Of a DNA stretch of 48,270 nt, positions 8,923-17,784 are shown in pieces. The translations under genes and the position numbers were made by a program. Below the pieces are notes generated by a model that worked only from the letters and a program-made list of their open reading frames with translations, did no database searches and was not told the DNA's origin. The stretch's first letter is position 1, and every line of letters starts with the position of its first letter. The stretch is from Acidimicrobiia bacterium (GTDB lineage Bacteria > Actinomycetota > Acidimicrobiia > Acidimicrobiales > JANYDT01): contig JANYDT010000012.1 in assembly GCA_025359845.1 (NCBI GenBank), positions 1 through 48,270 of the forward strand, written 5' to 3'.

Positions 8923-10107
8923 CTACGAGGCCCCCTCGCCAGAAATATCTGGGTTGACCGCGCCTTCCTCGGAAGTTGCTACCGGCTCCTCGCCGGCTTC
9001 CCATTGCTCGGCGGAAACCGCCTGTCCGCCGTCAGCAGGCTGCCAAACCATTTCGCCGCTGGACGGGTCATTGATCCACTCGCCCTCGGCCCACTCCTCG
9101 CCTTCCGGCGGCGTAGTACTACCCGCCTCTTCGTCAGCCAGCTGCGTCTCGCCCTTTATGTCGATACGCCACCCGCAGAGACGCGCCGCGAGGCGGGCGT
9201 TCTGCCCTTCTCGGCCGATGGCCAGGCTCAGTTGACTATCCGGCACAATGACCACCGCTGTACCTGAGGCTTCATCTATGCGAACCTCCTTGACCTTGGC
9301 CGGCCCGAGCGCTTCGCGCACGAACTCCGCAGCATCGGTTGAGAACGGGACAATATCGATTTTTTCGCCACGCAGTTCGTTCACGACCATGCGCACCCGT
9401 GCTCCTCTCGCGCCAATACACGCGCCCGACGCGTCGACGTTCGAATCGTTCGACCATACCGCCACTTTCGTGCGATGGCCAGGCTCTCGGGCCATAGCCT
9501 TGATCTCGACGACCCCATCGGCAATCTCCGGCACCTCGAGTTCGAAGAGGCGTTTGATCAACCCCGGATGAGTCCGACTAACCACGATTTGAGGACCTTT
9601 GGGGCTCTTGCGGACTTCGACGATATAGGCCTTCAGGCGACCGCCGTGCTCGTAGCGCTCGTGGGGGACTTGTTCAGCTTGAGGGAGGAGCGCCTCGACC
9701 TTGCCGAGGTCGAGGAGTGTGTATCGGTGATCTTGCTGCTGGATGATTCCGGTGACTATGTCGCCCTCACGGCCGGCGTATTCATCGTATTTAGCCTCCC
9801 GTTCATACTCACGGATACGCTGCATGATAACCTGCTTAGCCGTCTGTGCGGCAATACGTCCGAAGTCTTTCGGGGTGTCGTCCCACTCCCGCGTGACATT
9901 TCCGTCTTCATCTAGTTCTTGAGCGAAAACATTGACGTCACCGGAGTCGGGGTCGATCGCGACCACCGCCTCCTCAGCCGAACTCGGCATACGCTTATAG
10001 GCCGTCACCAACGCATTGGCCAAGGCTTCGAGGAGGGCCTCTCGGGGCACGCCTTTGTCGCGCTCGATCACCTCTAGGGCCTCCATGAACTCAGCGTTCA
10101 GCTTCAT
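8923..10107 (-). CDS. nusA: Transcription termination/antitermination protein NusA
   Basis: Binds RNA polymerase and nascent RNA, controlling pausing, termination and antitermination. The 394 residues include the N-terminal polymerase-binding domain (from MKLNAEFMEALEVIERDKGV), an S1 domain starting near GDIVTGIIQQQ, and two KH domains marked by CIGARGARVRMVVNELRGE and AIGREGQNARLAARLCGW. The acidic C-terminal repeats of Escherichia coli NusA are absent, as usual in actinobacteria. A variable tail rich in E, W and G takes their place. The gene overlaps rimP by 17 bp, so the two are probably translationally coupled. Confidence 0.97.
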   Translation of the reverse strand: MKLNAEFMEALEVIERDKGVPREALLEALANALVTAYKRMPSSAEEAVVAIDPDSGDVNVFAQELDEDGNVTREWDDTPKDFGRIAAQTAKQVIMQRIREYEREAKYDEYAGREGDIVTGIIQQQDHRYTLLDLGKVEALLPQAEQVPHERYEHGGRLKAYIVEVRKSPKGPQIVVSRTHPGLIKRLFELEVPEIADGVVEIKAMAREPGHRTKVAVWSNDSNVDASGACIGARGARVRMVVNELRGEKIDIVPFSTDAAEFVREALGPAKVKEVRIDEASGTAVVIVPDSQLSLAIGREGQNARLAARLCGWRIDIKGETQLADEEAGSTTPPEGEEWAEGEWINDPSSGEMVWQPADGGQAVSAEQWEAGEEPVATSEEGAVNPDISGEGAS

Positions 10108-10690
10108 CGCATCGCTCCTTGTCGCGCTGCCGCAGCGCTTGGTGCGCAGCGACCGTAGGCGTGGTGGACCGCTTGGGCGGACCTTTGGGTTTGGGGGCCG
10201 GACCCCAGACGAACACGGTGTTGGCCCGTTCGATAGCGGAGTAATCCACGCGGACGCCAGCGACCACTACGCCGCTGTCGTCGACCGACTCGAGGCTGCC
10301 TTCTAGGCGTCGCGGCTGAGCGCCGGCGGCCAGCTTCACCTTGATCAGCTGACCAATTTGGCGGCGAAAATGCTCGGGCGTACGCAACGGACGTTCCAAC
10401 CCCGGGCTAGAAACCTCGAGCGTGTATGCACCCTCGATGACATCATGTTCGTCGAGGATTTCAGAAACTTGGCGCGACGCGATGCTCACTTGCTCGAGAT
10501 CAATACGGGACCCGACCGAGAAATCCGCCCCGTCGGACAACAAATCGACCAGCACGGTGATTGTCGTGGGGGTCGATGCACTCCCGGCATACACTACGTC
10601 AACGACCTCGAACCCGGCCGTAGCCAGGGGACAGGTGAGGAGTTCGAGAAGGTGATCGTGCAGATTCATGGTCTGGGCATCGTTTGACAT
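10091..10690 (-). CDS. rimP: Ribosome maturation factor RimP
   Basis: Needed for early assembly of the 30S head and platform. The ATG at 10688-10690 gives 199 residues. A TTG nine codons upstream and an ATG seven codons downstream are alternatives; GAAGGG lies about 12 bases before the chosen ATG. The family pattern is clear: GFEVVDVVYAG, a long VSIASRQVSEILDEHD helix, YTLEVSSPGLERPLRTPEHF, then a C-terminal SH3-like domain ending in FVWGPAPKPKG and a basic tail. It is the first gene of the rimP-nusA-ylxR-infB operon, preceded by a strong terminator hairpin. Confidence 0.95.
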   Translation of the reverse strand: MSNDAQTMNLHDHLLELLTCPLATAGFEVVDVVYAGSASTPTTITVLVDLLSDGADFSVGSRIDLEQVSIASRQVSEILDEHDVIEGAYTLEVSSPGLERPLRTPEHFRRQIGQLIKVKLAAGAQPRRLEGSLESVDDSGVVVAGVRVDYSAIERANTVFVWGPAPKPKGPPKRSTTPTVAAHQALRQRDKERCDEAER

Positions 10691-10719
10691 CGTTGGCGAG
10701 AAGCCCTTCGAAGACAAAC

Positions 10720-10743
10720 GGCGTGGGCGAGAGCGCCCACGCC
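10720..10743 (-). terminator. Terminator after ispG, before rimP
   Basis: GGCGTGGGCG (10720-10729) and CGCCCACGCC (10734-10743) form a perfect 10-bp stem with a 4-base loop. On the minus strand it is followed by the T-rich GTTTGTCTTC. It separates the ispG operon from rimP, so the rimP promoter probably lies just downstream of it or overlaps it. Confidence 0.75.
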
Positions 10744-10865
10744 AGCCTCGACGAGCTCCGGTGTGAAGCGATCATGGTAGCCGCCAAACCGGTCGCCGCG
10801 ACGCCGAATGGCGGTAGCGAGGTTTCGAAGTCAGCAAAGTCGCACTACAACGGACTCAGGAAGAC

Positions 10866-12101
10866 CTAAGACTTCGCTTCGTCGGGCCTGTCCTTCGACC
10901 GCATCCGCTCGATCCGCACCGATGCCTCGTTCGCGTCATCACCCCGTGCGTCAAGCAGGGCGGCACGGTCAGCCGCCGCTTCCGCGGCCGCGCCCTGGTC
11001 GGCCTTCGCGAGAGCCGCGTCGATACCGTCCGATGCGACGAGCTTGGCCCAAGTAACCAAGGCCGAAACCATTTCCGCCTCAGGGACGACCTTGACGATT
11101 TGCCCCCGAACAAAGAGGTGACCCCGCTTTCGACCTGCGGCAATGCCCACGTCGGCCGAACTCGCTTCGCCTGGTCCATTCACGACGCAACCCATCACCG
11201 CCACTTGGATGGGCACATTCAGTTCTCGCAAGGCCTCTTGCGCCGCGGTGGCTACCGCAATGACGTCGATCTCGGCCCGCCCACAGCTTGGGCAGGCAAT
11301 GAGATCGAGCGACTTTCGCTCTCGCAAACCCAGCGACTCGAGCAGTTGGCGCCCGGCGCGGGCTTCTTCGACCGGATCAGCGGTGAGCGAGTAGCGGATC
11401 GTGTCGCCGATGCCCTCGGCCAACAACACCGCAATACCAGCTGTCGACTTGATCAGCCCTCCGGGCAGCGGCCCGGCTTCGGTCACACCGAGATGGAGCG
11501 GATAGTCGGTCACATCGGCTAAGAGACGATACGACTCGATCATCAACGCCGGGTTGGAAGCCTTTACCGAGATCTTGATGAGATCGAATCCGACCTCCTC
11601 GAAGTATCCGATCTCGCGCTTGGCCGACTCGACCAGGCCGAGCGGGGTCTGGCCGTAGCGGGCTTCGATGTCGGGGTCGAGGCTGCCCCCATTGACCCCG
11701 ATGCGGATGGGAACGCCGCGGTCGCGCGCTTCCATGGCGACCGCTTTGATCCGTTCGGGCTTTCGAATGTTGCCCGGATTGAGACGTAGGCACTGCACGC
11801 CGGCTTCAAGCGCGGCGAGGGCCAACTGATAATGAAAGTGGATATCGGCCACGATCGGCACGGGAGAACGAGGAACGATATGGGCCAGCGCCTCGGCCGC
11901 CTCAGGTTCGTTGCACGTGCACCGAACGATGTCGCATCCGTTGGCGGCCAGCGAATAGATCTGCGCGAGGGTCGCCTCGACGTCCGCGGTTTTCGTGGTC
12001 GTCATGGACTGCACCGAAATGGGAGCGTCACCTCCGACCGATACCGCGCCCACCTCGATCTTGCGGGTCTGGCGCCTCGGATAGGTCGTGAGCTGAGTCA
12101 T
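10866..12101 (-). CDS. ispG: 4-hydroxy-3-methylbut-2-en-1-yl diphosphate synthase (flavodoxin/ferredoxin)
   Basis: Penultimate enzyme of the non-mevalonate (MEP) isoprenoid pathway, reducing the cyclic diphosphate MEcPP to HMBPP with a [4Fe-4S] cluster. Of its 411 residues, the cluster ligands are readable as C270 and C273 in ACPSCGR and C305 in GCVVNGPGEA, with the fourth ligand E312. The N-terminal TIM barrel is marked by PISVQSMTTTKT and VADIHFHYQLAL. Its ATG overlaps the stop of rseP by four bases. With dxr two genes upstream, the cluster holds two steps of the pathway. A variable A/D-rich tail of about 50 residues ends the protein. Confidence 0.97.
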   Translation of the reverse strand: MTQLTTYPRRQTRKIEVGAVSVGGDAPISVQSMTTTKTADVEATLAQIYSLAANGCDIVRCTCNEPEAAEALAHIVPRSPVPIVADIHFHYQLALAALEAGVQCLRLNPGNIRKPERIKAVAMEARDRGVPIRIGVNGGSLDPDIEARYGQTPLGLVESAKREIGYFEEVGFDLIKISVKASNPALMIESYRLLADVTDYPLHLGVTEAGPLPGGLIKSTAGIAVLLAEGIGDTIRYSLTADPVEEARAGRQLLESLGLRERKSLDLIACPSCGRAEIDVIAVATAAQEALRELNVPIQVAVMGCVVNGPGEASSADVGIAAGRKRGHLFVRGQIVKVVPEAEMVSALVTWAKLVASDGIDAALAKADQGAAAEAAADRAALLDARGDDANEASVRIERMRSKDRPDEAKS

Positions 12102-13441
12102 TTGTTACCTCCAGGAACGGCGACAGGGACGGGCGATGGCCGGTCGATCGATACCGGCGGCTGTTTGATGTCGAGGTACAGGGAGGAGACCCCAACCGTC
12201 AACAAGATCGCCACAACCGCCCAGGTCAGCGGTACCAACTTCATAATATCGGCACGATAACGGCGTTTGCGAGAGCGAAGCCGTTCATACATCGCCAGCA
12301 CCGCGTGGCCGCCGTCGAGGGGAAGCAGCGGCAACATGTTCAATAGGCCAATCGAAACGTTCAGTCCGGCGAGGAGCTCAAGAAATGGGCGTGCGCCATT
12401 CTTAAAAGCCTGGGCTCCGATATCGACAGCACCTTTAGGCGAAATGAACCGGTACGGATCGCCGACTCCGCCGACGGCACAAACGGTTGCCACGGGTTGG
12501 TTGGAAGCGTTGCTCAGAGTCGAGGAGTATCGATGAAGGTGACTGAGCGAAAAGAAGCCCTTTATGCCTTCGAAAGTGGCTCCGGCATAGGCACCCACGG
12601 CCCGCACGGCCACGGTCGGCCCGGTGCGATAGGTGCGAAGGCCCGGTTGAATGCCGACGTAGGGACGGCTCGAACCGCACTGGGCGTACGTCTGGGGTTG
12701 AACGGGAAGAGTGAGCGTGCGGCCGGCTCGTCGAACCTCGAACGGCGTCAGCCGACCCTTCGACGCGGCGATCTGCAACCGCACGTCATCCCACGTCGCC
12801 GTGGCCACCCCTCCTATGGCCTCGATCTTGTCGCCCGGCCGCAAACCGGCCAACTGGGCCGGAGTGGGTGGGGCATTCTTGGCGTGGGGAAGGGCCTCGA
12901 CAGTGGTCGAAACATCCTGAACTCCCAACCCGCAGAGAACGATCAAGAACAAACCGAGCGCCAACATCAAGTGAACGAACGATCCCGCGCACACCATGGC
13001 CAGCCTTCGCGGAAACGTAGCCGCCCGATAGGTGCGGGCCTCGTCTTCGGGAGGCACCTCTTCGAGGTTGTGCATTCCGATGACTCGGACAAAACCTCCA
13101 AGGGGTAAAATCTTGATTCCGTATTCGGTCTCACCTCGACGAAACGACCACAGCCGGGGGCCAAACCCTATGAAAAACTGCGTGACTTTCATGCCGGCCG
13201 CCTTGGCCGCGACAAAGTGACCGGCTTCGTGCAGCAAAATCATCGTGGCCAACGCAAGGCCAAAAACCACGCCGCCAAGGCCGCGCCAATTGAAGAGCAG
13301 CAGTAGCAGCGCACCAACCACAAGAAGCGCTCTCAGCAACCCCTTGGCCGACAAGGGCCGATCGTCGCCGGCGGTGCCCAGACGCGCCCACATCGATCCT
13401 GGTACCGGGGCGGCTGGCCGAGGTGGGTCGAGTGCTTTCAT
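12098..13441 (-). CDS. rseP: Site-2 intramembrane zinc metalloprotease (RseP/RIP family, M50)
   Basis: Membrane protease of regulated intramembrane proteolysis, typically cutting anti-sigma factors or signal-peptide remnants. The 447 residues contain the zinc motif HEAGH at 71-75 in the first membrane segment. A PDZ domain lies around 175-250 (AGLRPGDKIEAIGGV). The conserved NMLPLLPLDGGH at 368-379 supplies the third metal ligand, and a final helix is near 405-425. The residues before about 30 are proline-rich and variable, so a later ATG (residue 17) is possible. It lies between dxr (27 bp away) and ispG (4-bp overlap), the conserved actinobacterial order. Confidence 0.94.
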   Translation of the reverse strand: MKALDPPRPAAPVPGSMWARLGTAGDDRPLSAKGLLRALLVVGALLLLLFNWRGLGGVVFGLALATMILLHEAGHFVAAKAAGMKVTQFFIGFGPRLWSFRRGETEYGIKILPLGGFVRVIGMHNLEEVPPEDEARTYRAATFPRRLAMVCAGSFVHLMLALGLFLIVLCGLGVQDVSTTVEALPHAKNAPPTPAQLAGLRPGDKIEAIGGVATATWDDVRLQIAASKGRLTPFEVRRAGRTLTLPVQPQTYAQCGSSRPYVGIQPGLRTYRTGPTVAVRAVGAYAGATFEGIKGFFSLSHLHRYSSTLSNASNQPVATVCAVGGVGDPYRFISPKGAVDIGAQAFKNGARPFLELLAGLNVSIGLLNMLPLLPLDGGHAVLAMYERLRSRKRRYRADIMKLVPLTWAVVAILLTVGVSSLYLDIKQPPVSIDRPSPVPVAVPGGNK

Positions 13442-13468
13442 TGGCCCCAGCCTGGCACGCCCGAATCG

Positions 13469-14671
13469 CTATGCAGACGCACCTCTTCGTTCTATTTCGA
13501 TACCGGCAATTTCTCGGGCGCGCCGATCAGCCTCGATTACATCACCAACCGACCTCGCAGGGGCCCCGTCGTAGGAGCCGAGAGTCTCTTCGATCACCGG
13601 CGCAATGCTGCCCCACGCGATCCGACCCGCGAGAAAAGCCGCCACGGCCACCTCGTTGGCGGCGTTGAGCCAGGCCGGCGCCGTCTGTCCTGATCGCCCT
13701 GCCCGGTAGGCCAGGGCGAGGCACGGAAACGCCTCGATATCGGGTGCTTCGAAGTTCAGTTCGCGTAGCGCCTTCCAATCGATTGCTCCGTAGGCAACCG
13801 AACCCCGCCCCGGAAAATTCAAGGCGTAAGCAATGGGAAGGCGCATATCGGGCAAGGACAATTGGGCGATCGTGGCCCCGTCGGAAAACGTGACCATCGA
13901 GTGCACGACCGATTGGGGGTGAACGACCACCTCGATACGGTCAAAGCCCACGTCGAACAACTCATTGGCCTCGATCACCTCGAGACCCTTATTCATAAGC
14001 GTCGACGAATCGACAGTAATCTTCGGGCCCATTTTCCAAGTCGGGTGAGCGAGCGCTTCCTCGACGGTCACATTGGCCATAGCTCGTAGCGCGTGAGCCC
14101 CGCCCCCGGCTTTCGCGGCCCGCTCCCGAAAGGGTCCGCCACTCGCCGTCAACACGAGGTGATCGACCCGATCGGGCTGACCATGCCCAAGGGCATCGCG
14201 GTGGGACGCCAGGCACTGGTGAATTGCGCAATGCTCGGAGTCGACGGGCACGATCTCGGCTCCGAAGGTTCGCCGCACCGACCGGACCACCGGCCCCGCC
14301 GTGATCAGGGACTCCTTGTTGGCTAGTGCGAGCCGCTTCCCGGCCAGGAGCGCAGCCAGGGTCACCGGCAGTCCGGCGAAGCCCACGACACCATTCACGC
14401 AGATATCGGCCTCGCCGCACACATCGGCCAGCGATCGGGCCCCGCCGACCAGATCTGTTCCCGGCGGCAGTAGATCGCGAATGGCAGTGGCCGCACCGGG
14501 CCCGCTCATGGCCACGATCCTGGGCCGGAATTCCCAGGCTTGTTTCGCCACGAGTTCGACGTTGGCGTGCCCCCCAAGGGCCACCAGCTCGAATCGAGGG
14601 TCTTGGCGCAACACCTCGAGCGTTTGCGTGCCAATAGATCCGGTACAGCCAAGAAGACTGACCGAGGTCAT
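13469..14671 (-). CDS. dxr: 1-deoxy-D-xylulose 5-phosphate reductoisomerase
   Basis: Converts DXP to 2-C-methyl-D-erythritol 4-phosphate with NADPH, the first committed MEP pathway step. The protein has 400 residues. The NADPH loop GCTGSIG is at residues 8-14, NKESLITAG starts at 119, and the metal ligands D144 and E146 lie in VDSEHCAIHQ. TASGGPFRER, WKMGPKITVDSSTLMNKGLE and VVHPQSVVHSMV complete the set of family motifs. The start ATG is at 14669-14671. It lies 66 bp after cdsA and just before rseP. Confidence 0.97.
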   Translation of the reverse strand: MTSVSLLGCTGSIGTQTLEVLRQDPRFELVALGGHANVELVAKQAWEFRPRIVAMSGPGAATAIRDLLPPGTDLVGGARSLADVCGEADICVNGVVGFAGLPVTLAALLAGKRLALANKESLITAGPVVRSVRRTFGAEIVPVDSEHCAIHQCLASHRDALGHGQPDRVDHLVLTASGGPFRERAAKAGGGAHALRAMANVTVEEALAHPTWKMGPKITVDSSTLMNKGLEVIEANELFDVGFDRIEVVVHPQSVVHSMVTFSDGATIAQLSLPDMRLPIAYALNFPGRGSVAYGAIDWKALRELNFEAPDIEAFPCLALAYRAGRSGQTAPAWLNAANEVAVAAFLAGRIAWGSIAPVIEETLGSYDGAPARSVGDVIEADRRAREIAGIEIERRGASA

Positions 14672-14737
14672 CAGGCCGACACTCGGAGGGCGACGCTAAA
14701 CGTCTTTGTCACGGTCGGCCAAATTTGCAAATCACGC

Positions 14738-16297
14738 TCATTGGATACCGATAATCCGGATCAGGAAGTAGGTGGCTGGGATGGCAAAGAGCATTCCGTC
14801 AATGCGGTCAAGCACTCCTCCGTGACCAGGGAGAAAATTGCTCACGTCTTTCACTCCCAAGTCTCGCTTTATCAAGGACTCGCAAAGATCGCCGAGTGGC
14901 GCGGCGACGCCAACCACGACCCCCAACAGCCACCCCTCCCGCCCGTTCCAGGGCCCCACGCCGCGAATTCCAAAAAGCAGACCGCAAAAAACCACGGTCG
15001 CCAAGAACCCTCCGATGGTGCCCTCCCAGGTCTTGTTGGGGCTGATCTCCGGCGCGAGTTTGGTGCGCCCGAATGTCCGACCCACTGCGTACCCGAAAAT
15101 GTCAGATGCCACCGTTGCAAGGATCGGCGCAAAGAACACCCACCGACCGTTGGGCTCACGTAAGAGTGCGGCCGCGAATGCACCAAGCAGACCGACATAT
15201 AACACGACGAACCAGGTCACGGCGATGTTCACGGCGGGACGATCCCGGGTCACGCCAAACAAGTACCAGAGCATGGCCACCAGCACAGTAACGCCCAGCA
15301 CCAACGCCAGGCCGTCGGTGCCCTTCCAATAAGTCGCGCCGACCAGACCGGCAATCGCCGCCAGCCCGACCGGAATGGCGGGTTGGAAGGCCCGTTGCCG
15401 TAAGGCCGTGAACAGTTCAAATCCGGCCGCCAAAAGGGCCACCAACACAAGAACCACGCCTCCCCTGCTCTTACCGACCACGAGCAGGAGCGCCGCTGCC
15501 GCGAGTAGCACCACTCCGGTCGCAATGGCGGTCGGGAGGTCGCGACCGGCGCCCGTAGGCCCAGGCTGAGGAGCCGTTCGGCGCGGACCTCCGGGGCGCC
15601 CCGGGGCACCACCGGGGCGCGACCCGGAGGGTGGCGCCGGCGGCTCGCCGGCGCGTGGCTTGGCGACACGCTTGGGGCGCGGCGACTTAACCTCGGCCAT
15701 GTCCTGGTCATCGAAAGTAAAGGCGGCGGCCTTGGCTTCCCGATCGGGATTCAACGCGCCCATCTTCGGATCACCTGACTCGGTATTGGCGGCGCCTAAC
15801 GCGGCGTTGACGTCGGCATCGTCCCAATCACGGGGCTGATCCCGCCATCGCGGCGCGCTCCCAGCGAAAGCCGTCCACGATGACGTGTCATCGCCATCAC
15901 CTGCGTCGACCTCTCGGGCTGCGCTCGGTGCCCCTTTTGAGGCCGCGGAAACCCAATCTTCGTCCTCCCAATCGGCGTCGTCGCCCCACATCGCTCCCTG
16001 TGGCCTATCGGCGTCTGGCGTGTCGGCCGCGGGCGCTCCGCCAATTCGTACGTCCTGCGAACGGATTTCTCGCCCAACCGTCGGCGGATCGTCGGGCCGA
16101 ATCGGAGCGGGTGCGCCCCTTCCCGGGCGAGACCGAGGACGGGTCTCGTCGGCGCCGAGGATCCGGACGCCCTCGAGGGGCTGGCGATCCCTCGAATCGT
16201 GCACGGCAGGGCCACGGTCGGCAGGGCCACGGTCGGCAGGATCACGGTCGGCAGGGTCACGGTCGGTGGAGTCTTGGTCGGTGGAGTCGTCAGTCAT
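14738..16297 (-). CDS. cdsA: Phosphatidate cytidylyltransferase with long disordered N-terminus
   Basis: Makes CDP-diacylglycerol from phosphatidate and CTP, the precursor of membrane phospholipids. The protein has 519 residues. The last 280 form the membrane enzyme, with about eight hydrophobic helices and the family signature KRDLGVKDVSNFLPGHGG followed by DRIDG near the C-terminus. The first 230 residues are predicted disordered. They open with pentapeptide repeats of the type ADR(D/G)P, and a Pro/Gly/Arg segment precedes the first helix. The start ATG lies two bases after the frr stop with GGAGG upstream, so the extension is probably translated. Acidic or proline-rich N-termini on CdsA are known in actinobacteria, but the repeat array is unusual. 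Confidence 0.93.
   Translation of the reverse strand: MTDDSTDQDSTDRDPADRDPADRGPADRGPAVHDSRDRQPLEGVRILGADETRPRSRPGRGAPAPIRPDDPPTVGREIRSQDVRIGGAPAADTPDADRPQGAMWGDDADWEDEDWVSAASKGAPSAAREVDAGDGDDTSSWTAFAGSAPRWRDQPRDWDDADVNAALGAANTESGDPKMGALNPDREAKAAAFTFDDQDMAEVKSPRPKRVAKPRAGEPPAPPSGSRPGGAPGRPGGPRRTAPQPGPTGAGRDLPTAIATGVVLLAAAALLLVVGKSRGGVVLVLVALLAAGFELFTALRQRAFQPAIPVGLAAIAGLVGATYWKGTDGLALVLGVTVLVAMLWYLFGVTRDRPAVNIAVTWFVVLYVGLLGAFAAALLREPNGRWVFFAPILATVASDIFGYAVGRTFGRTKLAPEISPNKTWEGTIGGFLATVVFCGLLFGIRGVGPWNGREGWLLGVVVGVAAPLGDLCESLIKRDLGVKDVSNFLPGHGGVLDRIDGMLFAIPATYFLIRIIGIQ
16206..16289 (-). repeat. 15-bp tandem repeat inside cdsA
   Basis: About 5.6 units of 15 bp (16206, 16221, 16236, 16251, 16266, then a partial unit). 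The first four, of type GCAGGGCCACGGTCG, are nearly identical and the last two are more diverged (GTGGAGTC). The period keeps the reading frame and encodes ADR(D/G)P and related pentapeptides at the CdsA N-terminus. Confidence 0.9.
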
Positions 16298-16299
16298 GA

Positions 16300-16857
16300 T
16301 CAGACCTCCAGGAGTTCCTGCTCCTTGTGAGCAAGGTGTTTGTCGATTTCGGCGATGTACTCGTGCGTGAGCTTTTCGAGTTCCTTTTCGGCCCGTTCTA
16401 GTTCGTCTTTGGTCACGTTGCCATCCTTTTCCTCGGCTTCGAGCTGTTGACGGGCATGTCGACGGACGTTGCGTATCGCAACGCGGCCGTCCTCGGCCTG
16501 GCCTTTGACCACCTTGACAAGGTCCTTACGGCGATCTTGCGTGAGCATTGGAAACATCAAACGGATGACCTGTCCGTCGTTGCTTGGGGTGATGCCGAGA
16601 TCGGACGCAGTAATGGCCTTCTCGATCGCTTTGATGCTGGACTTATCGTAGGGCTGAATGACCAGCAACCGAGCTTCGGGCACGCTGAATCCGGCCAACT
16701 GCTGGAGTGGAGATTCCGAACCGTAGTAGTCGACCTTGAGTTTCTCCACAAACGCCGGTGTGGCGCGCCCAGTCCGGATGCTCGAGAATTCAACTTGCGC
16801 GTGGCTCAAAGCTCGGTCCATCTTCTCCATCGCGTCGGCGAGGACGTCCTCAGTCAT
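16300..16857 (-). CDS. frr: Ribosome recycling factor
   Basis: With EF-G it splits post-termination ribosomes. The 185 residues match the standard length exactly. Motifs include [20 protein letters not shown] near residues 26-45, the central [13 protein letters not shown], and [20 protein letters not shown] followed by the C-terminal triple-helix region. Its ATG overlaps the pyrH stop by four bases, and cdsA starts two bases after its stop, so pyrH-frr-cdsA is a coupled operon. Confidence 0.98.
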   Translation of the reverse strand: MTEDVLADAMEKMDRALSHAQVEFSSIRTGRATPAFVEKLKVDYYGSESPLQQLAGFSVPEARLLVIQPYDKSSIKAIEKAITASDLGITPSNDGQVIRLMFPMLTQDRRKDLVKVVKGQAEDGRVAIRNVRRHARQQLEAEEKDGNVTKDELERAEKELEKLTHEYIAEIDKHLAHKEQELLEV

Positions 16858-17657
16858 GAGACCAGCGTACCGATTGGCGGATCGCCGAGCAGGACAGCGC
16901 GAATATTACCCTTCTGCATCATGTTGAATACGACGATCGGCAGGTTGTTGTCCATACAGAAGCTGATCGCAGTGAGATCCATGACTCGCAGGTTCTTCGA
17001 CAGGACCTCCGCGTAGCCCACCTGTTCGTAGCGTTTGGCCTGCGGATTTGTGCGTGGGTCAGCGTCGTACACGCCGTCTGTGGTGTGCGTGCCCTTCAAG
17101 ATAGCCTCGGCTTCGATCTCTGCGGCCCGCAGCGCCGCCGTCGTGTCGGTGGTGAAATAAGGGTTGCCGTTCCCGCAGGCGAAGATTACGACTCGGCCCT
17201 TTTCCAAATGACGCATGGCTCGCCGCCGAATATACGGCTCAGCAATCTGACTCATCTGGATGGCCGTCTGCGTCCGGGTGGGCTGGCCTTGTCGTTCTAG
17301 GGCGTCCTGCAACGCCAGGGCGTTGATTACGGTACCAAGCATTCCCATGTAGTCGCTCGTGGTGCGGTCGATCCCCTCCGCCGCCGCTCCGGTTTGCCCT
17401 CGCCAGATGTTGCCGCCCCCGACAACGATCGCCAACTGGACCTTCAGCTCGGATTGAACATCAATGATCTCAGACGCAATCCTGGCCACGATGTCGCCGT
17501 CGATGGGGGCGCCCAAAGGGTCGGCAAAGGCTTCTCCTGACAGTTTCAACACCACCCGAGACCAGCGCGGCTTGGGCCCACTCGGCGACGGACGAAAGGC
17601 AGTGGTTGCACCTGCGTCTTTTGTGTCAAGGGTTAGCGCGCTCGGGGCGTCGGGCAT
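16854..17657 (-). CDS. pyrH: UMP kinase
   Basis: Phosphorylates UMP to UDP, feeding pyrimidine nucleotide synthesis. The protein has 267 residues. The amino-acid-kinase fold begins at about residue 32 with [13 protein letters not shown], followed by [30 protein letters not shown] and the nucleotide-binding [14 protein letters not shown]. The first 30 residues are a variable extension. GAGGAG lies just upstream of the ATG at 17655-17657, which supports this start. It follows tsf by 127 bp and overlaps frr by 4 bp. Confidence 0.97.
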   Translation of the reverse strand: MPDAPSALTLDTKDAGATTAFRPSPSGPKPRWSRVVLKLSGEAFADPLGAPIDGDIVARIASEIIDVQSELKVQLAIVVGGGNIWRGQTGAAAEGIDRTTSDYMGMLGTVINALALQDALERQGQPTRTQTAIQMSQIAEPYIRRRAMRHLEKGRVVIFACGNGNPYFTTDTTAALRAAEIEAEAILKGTHTTDGVYDADPRTNPQAKRYEQVGYAEVLSKNLRVMDLTAISFCMDNNLPIVVFNMMQKGNIRAVLLGDPPIGTLVS

Positions 17658-17713
17658 TGCGGAGCTCCTCGTCTTATTGGTCGAGGGCCGGAACGCGTTG
17701 CTACGCGAACCGA

Positions 17714-17731
17714 CCCGGCGTTTCGGCCGGG
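17714..17731 (-). terminator. Weak hairpin between tsf and pyrH
   Basis: CCCGGC (17714-17719) and GCCGGG (17726-17731) form a 6-bp stem around GTTTCG in the 127-bp spacer. No T-run follows on the minus strand. It may attenuate readthrough from tsf into pyrH. Confidence 0.3.
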
Positions 17732-17784
17732 CCGGGACTCTAGCGGACGACTGTCAGGGCGCAGACACCCTTCGCACAATACGG

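Noticed and set aside
16206-16289. Possible CRISPR array
   Set aside because: The units are contiguous 15-mers without spacers and keep a coding frame, so this is a minisatellite inside cdsA.
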